NCBI RefSeq assembly: GCF_024505045.1 | Contig: NZ_JANIBM010000023.1 | Span: 1-64,000, forward strand | DNA length: 64,000 nt | Origin: Methylomonas aurea | GTDB lineage: Bacteria > Pseudomonadota > Gammaproteobacteria > Methylococcales > Methylomonadaceae | Direction: 5' to 3' | Part shown: piece after piece, positions 57,167 through 64,000 of the stretch | How positions within the stretch are numbered: position 1 is the stretch's first letter | Layout: the number at the start of each line of letters is the position of its first letter | Notes under the pieces: model-generated | Seen by the model: the letters and a program-made list of their open reading frames with translations, nothing else | Database searches by the model: none | What the model was told of the DNA's origin: nothing | Program-made: the position numbers and the translations under genes

Positions 57167-57841
57167 ATGTTGGTAATTTTATCGATTCTCGGCGTATCGC
57201 TGCTGCTATTAGGCATTTTGATCTGGGCATTCATCCGCCATCGCCGGAAAGCCAGAGCCGGCGCATCGGCGCCAATACCGAAACCAACGCAAACCTCGCT
57301 TAAAACCGATCAGGCAGTATCGCCTCCCGCCGAGCCAGCGTCACCCGCAGTAACATCCCCGTCCGCGGAAGCGGTGACCCCACCCGCGCCGGACTCGACT
57401 AGTCAGAGTGTAAAGGTGAGCGCGGCTACCGCAACTACGGCAAGTAATGAGCGCGAGCCGGAAGATTCCATATTGCGCCGTCATTATCAAGCCGCCAAAC
57501 TGGCCGAAAAGGAGGTGCGGACAAATCCCTATCCGACCGATTCAGTTTTGCGCCGTCACTACGATACCGCGCATAAGGCCGACTCAACGGCGGAGCGAAA
57601 TGCCGATAACCGGCCTAGCCGGGTTGCATCAGAATCAGCCGCGCCTGCCATTGCAACGGTAGCCGCAAAATCCGGCATTCCGCAGGATTCGGTGCTCAGA
57701 CGCCACTTTCTGGCCCACCTCGCCCACCAGATCGAAAGCGAATTGCCAGGAAAACCCTCCGACTCCGTGCTGAAAAGGCACTACGAGACCATCGTCGCTC
57801 ATAAACTGCAGCAATACTTGACTCGGATGCATTCGGCTTAA
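57167..57841 (+). CDS. Membrane-anchored protein with four DSVLRRHY repeats
   Basis: 224 residues from the ATG at 57167, preceded by AAAGGAGG. The open frame reaches 56861, but only this start has a ribosome site and gives a sensible N terminus. Residues 1-22 form one membrane helix, followed by basic HRRKAR, so the body is probably cytoplasmic. A Pro/Ala/Ser/Thr-rich linker (30-98) leads to four copies of D-S-[IV]-L-[RK]-R-H-[YF] at residues 100, 125, 174 and 199, each followed by helix-forming sequence. I know no function for this motif. The basic RRHY core could bind nucleic acid, lipid or an acidic partner (speculative). Confidence 0.75.
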   Translation: MLVILSILGVSLLLLGILIWAFIRHRRKARAGASAPIPKPTQTSLKTDQAVSPPAEPASPAVTSPSAEAVTPPAPDSTSQSVKVSAATATTASNEREPEDSILRRHYQAAKLAEKEVRTNPYPTDSVLRRHYDTAHKADSTAERNADNRPSRVASESAAPAIATVAAKSGIPQDSVLRRHFLAHLAHQIESELPGKPSDSVLKRHYETIVAHKLQQYLTRMHSA

Positions 57842-58038
57842 AGGTCGGCCCGCTTTGACAAATCCGCGGCCAACGGTAATCTGCAACCGTTCGCGCCGCG
57901 GTCAGGTCAATTGCGTATCGAATGAGAATTCCGGCTATCGGCGAATTTTCGGGAAGTCCGCACAATTCCGACAGGCGCAGTGTGCAACCATGGCGTCGCC
58001 AAATGTTTCCGACAACCACACCAAGCGAAATTTCCAGC

Positions 58039-58527
58039 ATGAGCGATATTTACCAATTCTCCGCCGCCAACATACATGGCGAGAGCATTTCCTTATCCCA
58101 ATTTCGGGGCAAAGTGGTCTTGATTGTCAATACGGCCAGCCACTGCGGCTTTACGCCTCAATATCGCGGTCTGGAAGCGTTATACCAAACTTATAAAAGC
58201 CGCGGACTCAAGATACTGGGTTTTCCGTGCAACCAATTCGGCCAACAGGAGCCCGGTACCAACCGGGAGATTGCCGATTTTTGCGAAGCCAATTACGGCG
58301 TCACTTTTCCGATGTTTGCCAAAGTCGACGTCAACGGCGCCAACGCCGATCCGCTGTTTCGATATCTAAAAGCGGCCGCGCCGGGCTTATTGGGAAGCCA
58401 GTCGATAAAATGGAATTTTTGCAAATTTTTGGTCGGCCGCGACGGCAGAGTGTACAAACGCTACGCGCCCTTCGTAGCGCCGTCCGCGCTGTCTAAGGAT
58501 ATAGAGCGCCTACTGGCCGAGTCGTAA
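58039..58527 (+). CDS. Glutathione peroxidase family protein
   Basis: 162 residues from the ATG at 58039; the frame is open to 57922. Thiol peroxidase of the GPx/BtuE family: Cys36 in VNTASHCGFTPQY is the peroxidatic residue (Cys, not selenocysteine). GFPCNQFGQQEPG holds the catalytic Gln and a likely resolving Cys, and KWNFCKFLVGRDG holds the Trp-Asn pair. Such enzymes often use thioredoxin rather than glutathione. Converges with flgT across 3 bases. Confidence 0.93.
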   Translation: MSDIYQFSAANIHGESISLSQFRGKVVLIVNTASHCGFTPQYRGLEALYQTYKSRGLKILGFPCNQFGQQEPGTNREIADFCEANYGVTFPMFAKVDVNGANADPLFRYLKAAAPGLLGSQSIKWNFCKFLVGRDGRVYKRYAPFVAPSALSKDIERLLAES

Positions 58528-58530
58528 ACT

Positions 58531-59724
58531 TTACTGGGAGGCGAAGCTTTTCACCCAATCTCCTGGCCGAACCATGCCCTGCGCGCCGGCATCCAGACTG
58601 CCGGCCGCAGTGTTCGCGCTGACTTCACTGACAGTCAACATTCCGACCTGATCGCTCAAACCCCGCCCGCTCGGCGCAATCCCGGACGCCGAATAAATCA
58701 TCAGTTTATCGCCTACCCTGATTTTGTCCTGAGCGCCGGCCGCTATCACGATGCGGTTGTTTGCCGATTCCAACACCCGGGTCGTGAACGGATAGCAACC
58801 GAACAAGCGGTGCAAATCCTCGCTGGCCTGCTGAATCAATTCGCTGATTTTGTGGCCGGACGGCGTGTCGTTGAAGCGCTCGCTGCCGACGTTATAGCCG
58901 TTCGGTAACGAAACGTCGCCCAGGATCGACGCGCTGTAGCGTTGCTGGAACAATAGCGCGCCGCTGAATCCGTCGTGCACGAATACGTCGAAATCGATGC
59001 TGCGCCGGCCAATGAAGTCTCGGGCCATCGATTTGATTTCCGCCAACACCCCGGTGCCCCTGACGAATTCGGTCGATTCGGTGCGAAACCCGCGAATCAC
59101 GCCGGACAGCACGAACTGAGCATTATACTGGCGGGCGACGTTGACGATCACCGACTCGGCGGACCCCGTCGTCGGCAAGATTTCCGGTGCGATATCGGGC
59201 CGGGAATACAACACGGCGTTGGTCAGATTCCGGCCGATAAAATCGCCGGTTTCCATCAGCCGGTTATTGATTTCGCGCGGGATGCCGCTGAAAAGGTCCT
59301 GGCTTTCGCTGCTGCTGACCTGCTCGGCGTTCATGATCGGAAAGCCGGTGGCGACGATTTTTTTGCGGTACGGCGACGCGCAATGTTGGCGGTCGGACAA
59401 TACTGCCAAGGCCTGGATGTGGTATACGCCGCCATCCTGCCATTCGTCGACCACCTTGATATCGCTGATCGCAGCCCCGGCCGGATTGCTGCGTTTCAAT
59501 TGCGCCGAGGCGCGCTGTACCGCGTCGTCGATCGCCGCCCGCCGCGCTTCCTCGACGCCGCCGGCACCGATGGCGGCCGCGCCTTGTACGCTGGTCTGGC
59601 GTCCGGACGCATTGGCCGAGCTGTCGGCGTCGACGCTCTTATGCAACAGGCCGCCGTCGCAGGCGGCCAACACCAACGCCAGTACCGGCACGAGCAGACT
59701 GTTAAAGCGAATTGAAGAAGCCAT
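58531..59724 (-). CDS. flgT: Flagellar assembly protein FlgT family
   Basis: Component of the flagellar H-ring around the basal body, known from polar-flagellated Vibrio. 397 residues from the ATG at 59724, overlapping flgP by 23 bases; the frame opens at 59757. The middle domain resembles FlgT_M (FPIMNAEQVSSSESQDLFSGIPREIN in parts, NVARQYNAQFVLSGVIRGF) and the C-terminal domain FlgT_C (NRIVIAAGAQDKIRVGDKLMIYS). Unlike periplasmic Vibrio FlgT, it has a lipobox (LVLAAC, Cys22) with Asp at +2, which in enteric bacteria would favour retention at the inner membrane. No other flagellar genes are nearby. Confidence 0.82.
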   Translation of the reverse strand: MASSIRFNSLLVPVLALVLAACDGGLLHKSVDADSSANASGRQTSVQGAAAIGAGGVEEARRAAIDDAVQRASAQLKRSNPAGAAISDIKVVDEWQDGGVYHIQALAVLSDRQHCASPYRKKIVATGFPIMNAEQVSSSESQDLFSGIPREINNRLMETGDFIGRNLTNAVLYSRPDIAPEILPTTGSAESVIVNVARQYNAQFVLSGVIRGFRTESTEFVRGTGVLAEIKSMARDFIGRRSIDFDVFVHDGFSGALLFQQRYSASILGDVSLPNGYNVGSERFNDTPSGHKISELIQQASEDLHRLFGCYPFTTRVLESANNRIVIAAGAQDKIRVGDKLMIYSASGIAPSGRGLSDQVGMLTVSEVSANTAAGSLDAGAQGMVRPGDWVKSFASQ

Positions 59725-60385
59725 TGAACAGGAAATATTGCAGAAAGCCACGCGCACCAGTATTGACTATCCCTTGCGCGTCGTAAAGTCCCGCATCCAG
59801 CAAAACATCGTCCAGGATGTTCGGTTGTTTGGAGAAACCGCTGACGTAATACAGGTCGTTGCAATCGCGCGAGCCGCAAGCCAAGTTAGCCGATGTGACG
59901 GTAGCTTCCTTGTAGCCCAACCGGGTGAACGGGACTTTATTTTCTTGCTGCAGACATTGGTCGACGTTGCCGGCACTACCGCTCATGCAGCGGTAAAAAC
60001 GCGGACTGAGTTGCAGCTCCAATGTCGCTTTCAGACTGTCTTTTACCGTGCGGTAGTCGGATGCGGCAGCGCCGCGCAGATAGGTATCGAGATAAATCCG
60101 GTAAGTTTCGTCGCGCATCACCTTGGCGCCGACCGTATCGCCGTCGTCCAGCGGCTCACGGTACAACTGATCGGCTAAACTGCGGAACGCTTCGAGCTTG
60201 GCCGCCTGTTGCGCTTGCAGCCAACGCTGGTTGACCGAAAGCCGGCCGCTGTTATCGAAAGTACTGTAGCCGCTGGCACGCAAGGTTTTCGGCTGCGGCG
60301 CCATTTCGGCATTTTTGCTGCCGTTAGCTGCGCAACCCGCCAAGGCCAAACAGGCCGCCAAACTGAGTATTCGCCACGCTTTCAT
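59702..60385 (-). CDS. flgP: Flagellar outer-membrane lipoprotein FlgP (LPP20 family)
   Basis: 227 residues. Signal peptide with lipobox LALAGC, Cys18, Ala at +2. The mature part carries the LPP20/FlgP pattern NQRWLQAQQAAKLEAFRSLADQLY and a ring-forming SHS2-like core with VMRDETYRIYLDTYLRGAA. The C-terminal region contains a CGSRDC pair. FlgP builds outer-membrane disks or H-ring parts with FlgO and FlgT; no flgO is seen. The ribosome binding site is a strong AAAGGAGGGG before the ATG at 60385. Confidence 0.78.
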   Translation of the reverse strand: MKAWRILSLAACLALAGCAANGSKNAEMAPQPKTLRASGYSTFDNSGRLSVNQRWLQAQQAAKLEAFRSLADQLYREPLDDGDTVGAKVMRDETYRIYLDTYLRGAAASDYRTVKDSLKATLELQLSPRFYRCMSGSAGNVDQCLQQENKVPFTRLGYKEATVTSANLACGSRDCNDLYYVSGFSKQPNILDDVLLDAGLYDAQGIVNTGARGFLQYFLFNGFFNSL

Positions 60386-60496
60386 AACCCCTCCTTTAGC
60401 ATGCCTAAGTCATCGACTGGGGCGGAGTTTTCTTGAGGGCTGCGCCGAAAAATTAGCGCGGCAACATCGGCAAAATTAGAGTTGAGCGCCTAATGC

Positions 60497-60838
60497 TCAG
60501 GCATGGGCGGCATCGCCGGCAACCGACCACAATTTTTCCAACTGGTACAACTCGCGGGCTTGTCCGGTCATGACATGTACGATGACGTCGCCCAAATCCA
60601 GCAAGATCCAATCCGAACCTTGGTCGCCTTCCATGCCTAAAGGTTGCAAGCCGTTTTCCTTGACTTTTTCGACCACGTAATCGCATAACGATTTGGCGTG
60701 CCGCGACGAGGTACCGGTGGCAATTACCATAAAATCGGTGATGCTGGTCTTGCCGCGCACGTCTATGGTTTTGATATTCAGGCCCTTGCGCAGGTCGAGT
60801 TCGGCTTCGACCAGTGTCACTAACGCTTCTGATTGCAT
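60497..60838 (-). CDS. rsfS: Ribosomal silencing factor RsfS
   Basis: 113 residues. Binds L14 of the large ribosomal subunit and blocks subunit joining under starvation. Motifs: IKTIDVRGKTSITDFMVIATGTSSRHAKSL in parts, GDQGSDWILLDLGDVIVHVM. It follows nadD by 8 bases in the usual proA/nadD/rsfS order. The rlmH gene that often follows is absent; flgP lies downstream instead. Confidence 0.96.
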   Translation of the reverse strand: MQSEALVTLVEAELDLRKGLNIKTIDVRGKTSITDFMVIATGTSSRHAKSLCDYVVEKVKENGLQPLGMEGDQGSDWILLDLGDVIVHVMTGQARELYQLEKLWSVAGDAAHA

Positions 60839-60846
60839 TCGAATTC

Positions 60847-61482
60847 CTATTGATCAGTAGTTGCTTGATAAAGTTGGTGCTGACGGATCAAAGCAATAAC
60901 CCGATCAGGCAATAAAAATTGCGGACTGCGGCCGGCTGCGATGAGCCGGCGGATTTCGGTGGCGGAAATCGCCAAAGCCGTCACCGGTTGGAACAAAACC
61001 CGCCCGGCCGCTGCGGTGCTTAACAACAGCGAGTCGTCGACGACCCGCTGTTGCAAAAACGGCGGCAACGGCCCGCGTTGGAAGCCGGGCCGGGTCATCA
61101 CAACCAGGTGGACAAATTCGAACAGCCGTTGCCACTGATGCCAGCGTTCCAGCCCGGCAAAGGCGTCGGCGCCGATGAACAACAACAGCGGCGTAGCGCT
61201 GCTCAGTTCGCGCCGCAATTGCGCCAACGTGTCGACCATATACGACGGCCCGTCGCGTTCCAACTCGCGCCGATCGGCGTAAAAACCCGGCGTATCGGCT
61301 ACCGCCGCGGCCAACATCTGCATCCGGATCTCGGCGTCGGCCTCGGGCTGGCCGCGATGGGCCGGCAGCCGGCATGGAATCAGGTGCAGGCGCTGCAATC
61401 CGAATAGCTCCTTGACCTCGAGCGCCGTGCGCAAGTGGCCGTAATGGACCGGATTGAAGGTGCCGCCGTAGACGCCGATCAT
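60847..61482 (-). CDS. nadD: Nicotinate-nucleotide adenylyltransferase
   Basis: Adenylates nicotinate mononucleotide in NAD synthesis. 211 residues. GGTFNPVHYGHLRTA is the nucleotidyltransferase GTFxPxHxGH motif, and ISATEIRRLI is the ISxTxIR motif. RRELERDGPSYMVDTL supports NadD. Its ATG follows the proA stop directly (TAGATG), implying translational coupling. Confidence 0.96.
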   Translation of the reverse strand: MIGVYGGTFNPVHYGHLRTALEVKELFGLQRLHLIPCRLPAHRGQPEADAEIRMQMLAAAVADTPGFYADRRELERDGPSYMVDTLAQLRRELSSATPLLLFIGADAFAGLERWHQWQRLFEFVHLVVMTRPGFQRGPLPPFLQQRVVDDSLLLSTAAAGRVLFQPVTALAISATEIRRLIAAGRSPQFLLPDRVIALIRQHQLYQATTDQ

Positions 61483-62739
61483 CTATTGGCGGATATGGCC
61501 GTCGCCGAGCACGATAAATTTCAACGAAGTCAGGCCGTGCAGGCCCACCGGTCCGCGGGCGTGCAACTTGTCGGTGCTGATGCCGATTTCAGCGCCCAGG
61601 CCGTATTCGAAACCGTCGGCAAACCGGGTCGATGCGTTGACCATCACCGAGCTGGAATCGACTTCGCGCAGAAAGCGCCGCGCCAACGTGTAATCCTCGG
61701 TGACGATGGCTTCGGTATGCGCCGAGCTGTAAATGTTGATGTGTTCTATCGCTTCGTCGATATCAGCCACGATCTTGATCGACAAAATCGGCGCCAGATA
61801 TTCGGTATGCCAGTCGTCTTCAGTGGCGCGGATGGCCTGTTTCAGTAACGAACAGGTTTTCAGGCAACCGCGCAATTCGACGCCTTTCTCGACATATTTT
61901 TCGGCTAACACCGGCAGCACGGCCGGCGCAATGCTTTCAGCGACCAGCAGGGTTTCCATCGCATTGCAAACGCCGTAGCGGTGGGTTTTGGCGTTCATTG
62001 CGATCGCCACGGCCTTGTCGATGTCGGCTTTACCGTCGATATAGACGTGGCAGATGCCATCCAGATGTTTGATCACCGGGATCGTCGCTTCGGCGCTGAT
62101 CCGCTCGATCAGGCTCTTGCCGCCGCGGGGCACGATCACATCGACGTACTGCTGCAGCCGGACCAATTCGCCAACCGCGGCTCGGTCTGTGGTTTCGACC
62201 ACCTGCACCGCCTGTTCCGGCAGGCCGGCTTCGCCCAGACCCTTGGCAATACAGGATGCGATAGCACGATTGGAGTGAATCGACTCCGACCCGCCGCGCA
62301 AAATACAGGCATTACCGGATTTCAGGCACAAGGCCGCCGCATCGACGGTAACATTCGGCCGCGACTCGTAGATGATGCCGATCACGCCCAACGGCACCCG
62401 CATCTGGCCCACCTGAATGCCGCTGGGCCGATATACCAGGTTGCTGATTTCGCCAACGGGATCGGGCAACGCCGCCACCTGTTTCAGACCTTCGATCATC
62501 GCATCGATGCGGGTCGGCGTCAGTTCCAACCGGTCCAACGCGGCCGAATCCAGGCCATTGGCCCGTCCGGCATCCAAATCCTTACGGTTTTCGCCGGCCA
62601 AAATCTCACGGGTCTCAGCAATGGCCGCGGCGATGTTGTACAAGGCCTCGTTTTTTTGGCCGCTGTCGGCTTTGCTAATTTCGCGACCGGCCTGTCTGGC
62701 TTGTCGGCCGAGCTGCTGCATATAGGTCTTAATATCCAC
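61483..62739 (-). CDS. proA: Gamma-glutamyl phosphate reductase
   Basis: Second step of proline synthesis, glutamyl-5-phosphate to glutamate semialdehyde using NADPH. I chose a GTG start at 62739 ([11 protein letters not shown]...), giving 418 residues, close to the 417 of E. coli; the open frame extends to 62865. The catalytic Cys is in the segment [37 protein letters not shown] and [19 protein letters not shown] in parts are standard ProA signatures. The ATG at 62721 is an alternative start. proB is not adjacent. Confidence 0.94.
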   Translation of the reverse strand: MDIKTYMQQLGRQARQAGREISKADSGQKNEALYNIAAAIAETREILAGENRKDLDAGRANGLDSAALDRLELTPTRIDAMIEGLKQVAALPDPVGEISNLVYRPSGIQVGQMRVPLGVIGIIYESRPNVTVDAAALCLKSGNACILRGGSESIHSNRAIASCIAKGLGEAGLPEQAVQVVETTDRAAVGELVRLQQYVDVIVPRGGKSLIERISAEATIPVIKHLDGICHVYIDGKADIDKAVAIAMNAKTHRYGVCNAMETLLVAESIAPAVLPVLAEKYVEKGVELRGCLKTCSLLKQAIRATEDDWHTEYLAPILSIKIVADIDEAIEHINIYSSAHTEAIVTEDYTLARRFLREVDSSSVMVNASTRFADGFEYGLGAEIGISTDKLHARGPVGLHGLTSLKFIVLGDGHIRQ

Positions 62740-62868
62740 GGCGTAACTACCCGATGATTTGGAAAAGCCGGGCATTATAACCCCAGAAACGGGGCATTGT
62801 CGGCCAAGGGCGCCAACGGCAAACCGGCCGCAGCGATATCCGGCCGAAATCGACCCTAGCCCCACCGG

Positions 62869-64000
62869 CTATATGCTGTCATGCCGAAAAGCGGTGATAT
62901 AGGTGTAACAGGTGCGGGCATCCTCGGCCAGTTCGAAGAAACCGATCCTGCGTTGGCACCACGGGGAAAAATCCGGTTCGTCTTTGAGCCTGGACAAATC
63001 GCGAAATCCCATACTCCAACTCGGAAAGGCCCGACGCTGCTGGGGTGCCTGCATAACTAGGCGAAAGTCTCGATGACGAGGATCGACCTTTATCTTTTCC
63101 ACCAATTGCAGAACCGCTTTGCGACTGCCTTCCAACATCTGCATAAAACAGCCATCCATGTATAGCAGGCAACCGGTAATATTCCGGGCGTTATTGGCAG
63201 CGCGGGTCTTTTCCAACAGCATTTCCAATTGGCTATCGCTTAAGTGGCGGACGGCCCTGCTGACGTAGATCAAGAAAAACAGCGGCGGCTCAGCCGCGGC
63301 GACCGACTGCTCCTCGAGCTCACGGCTGAACCTGCCGATAAAACTTTGCTCGTCCAACGGCCGATGAAACAGGTAGCCCTGCACGTAATCGCAACCCAAT
63401 GCGCGCAGTTCGAGCAATTGCTCGATATTTTCGACACCTTCGGCCACCAGTTTCAACCCCAACGCCCGCGCCAAGCCAACGATAGCCCGGTTCACGGCCC
63501 GATTCTCCGACTGGGTGTCGATACCGTCTACAAATGCCCTATCGATTTTCAACACGTTGACCGGCAGTCGGGTCAATTGCGCGAGGGAAGAATAACCGGT
63601 ACCGAAATCGTCCACCGCCACTCGCATCCCTAAATCGGCCAGGCGCCGCAATATCCGCAAATTGGTGTCGATATCGGCCATCAACGAGGTTTCGGTGATT
63701 TCCAACAAAATACGTCGCGGGTCGGCTCCCGTTTCTCGCAGAATCCTGGAGAAATCGTCCGCCAAGCTTTCTTCGTTGAGCTGCCGCGCCGATACGTTGA
63801 CCGAGATATAGGACGGCGCCGAATCCCGCCAACGCTGGCGCCAAGCGGATTCGGCAAGGCAAGCTTGCCGGAACACCCATAAACCTAGCGCCACAATCGC
63901 ACCGGTCATCTCGGCAATCGGAATAAATATTGCCGGCGATATCTCGCCATCCTGCGGAAACCAGCGTAGCAACAGTTCGGCGCCGACGATCCGGCCGCTG
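62869..64000 (-). CDS. EAL domain with C-terminal BLUF photoreceptor domain (partial, 5' end beyond window)
   Basis: The reading frame runs off the right edge, so the N terminus is missing; upstream PAS or GGDEF domains are possible. The EAL domain begins in the last bases as GAELLLRWF and continues with [39 protein letters not shown] and YVQGYLF, so most catalytic residues are present. The last roughly 135 residues form a BLUF domain: FLIYVSRAVRHLS with the flavin Tyr, NNARNITGCLLY with the conserved Asn, GCFMQMLEG with the key Gln, and FPSWSMGF with the Trp-Met pair. It would bind FAD and sense blue light. The usual published order is BLUF then EAL; here it is reversed. Confidence 0.9.
   Translation of the reverse strand, partial: SGRIVGAELLLRWFPQDGEISPAIFIPIAEMTGAIVALGLWVFRQACLAESAWRQRWRDSAPSYISVNVSARQLNEESLADDFSRILRETGADPRRILLEITETSLMADIDTNLRILRRLADLGMRVAVDDFGTGYSSLAQLTRLPVNVLKIDRAFVDGIDTQSENRAVNRAIVGLARALGLKLVAEGVENIEQLLELRALGCDYVQGYLFHRPLDEQSFIGRFSRELEEQSVAAAEPPLFFLIYVSRAVRHLSDSQLEMLLEKTRAANNARNITGCLLYMDGCFMQMLEGSRKAVLQLVEKIKVDPRHRDFRLVMQAPQQRRAFPSWSMGFRDLSRLKDEPDFSPWCQRRIGFFELAEDARTCYTYITAFRHDSI

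Noticed and set aside
60386-60496. FliA or sigma-54 promoter for flgP
   Set aside because: A GCCGAT hexamer on the minus strand lacks a TAAA box at the right distance, and no GG/GC pair at -24/-12 spacing is present.

Overview
The window is a moderately GC-rich, densely coded stretch of a Gram-negative gammaproteobacterial chromosome. I infer a Methylomonas-like methanotroph (order Methylococcales). The grounds are a contiguous zwf-pgl-edd-gnd-eda set, a NafY-type nitrogenase accessory gene behind a NifA/sigma-54 style promoter, outer-membrane genes (mlaA, an alginate-export-type porin, FlgP/FlgT) and a very large signal-transduction content. The genus is inference. I saw no tRNA, rRNA, CRISPR array, insertion sequence or prophage gene.

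Layout. 0.3-6.4 kb: NAD-malic enzyme behind a consensus sigma-54 promoter, a SpmA/SpmB-type gate protein, tRNA methylthiotransferase MtaB, lipoprotein MlaA, RNase T. 6.5-8.8 kb: a compact minus-strand operon of an OmpA-like inner-membrane protein, a V4R protein and two roadblock/LC7-like proteins, with no recognised description. 9.1-12.5 kb: a stand-alone EAL protein and the three-part AmmeMemoRadiSam set. 12.5-19.1 kb: the Entner-Doudoroff and oxidative pentose phosphate enzymes. 19.3-25.1 kb: ApbE, a Dabb-type lipoprotein, a DUF898 plus M48 protease pair, a PAS chemoreceptor and a thioredoxin-fold protein.

25.2-33.5 kb is a three-gene signalling operon: a 1708-residue hybrid (degenerate kinase-like domain, ATPase, helical repeats, GAF, histidine kinase), a receiver fused to a KaiB domain, and a PAS-GGDEF-EAL protein whose natural start may be broken by an amber codon. 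33.6-42.3 kb holds rpe, grxD and small housekeeping or hypothetical genes, RhlE, a PilZ protein, RapA and a Nudix hydrolase. 42.4-48.3 kb is hrcA-grpE-dnaK-dnaJ-dapB, with a CIRCE operator and a sigma-70 promoter in front of hrcA. 48.5-52.3 kb is a second signalling operon of three receiver proteins (REC-HDOD, REC-PP2C, REC-histidine kinase with Glu in place of the phospho-Asp).

52.4-54.2 kb is an operon of an unknown 191-residue protein, a rhodanese and NafY. It reads from a sigma-54 promoter with a perfect NifA upstream site, so it is probably nitrogen-fixation regulated. 54.6-60.4 kb holds an alginate-export-type porin, a HAD phosphatase, a membrane-anchored protein with four copies of an eight-residue repeat, a glutathione peroxidase and the flagellar FlgP/FlgT pair. 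60.5-64 kb is proA-nadD-rsfS and, cut by the window edge, an EAL protein carrying a BLUF blue-light domain at its C terminus.

The strongest candidates for undescribed biology are the REC-KaiB operon, the NifA-controlled unknown gene, the V4R/roadblock/OmpA operon, the REC-HDOD/REC-PP2C/REC-HK triad and the EAL-BLUF architecture.
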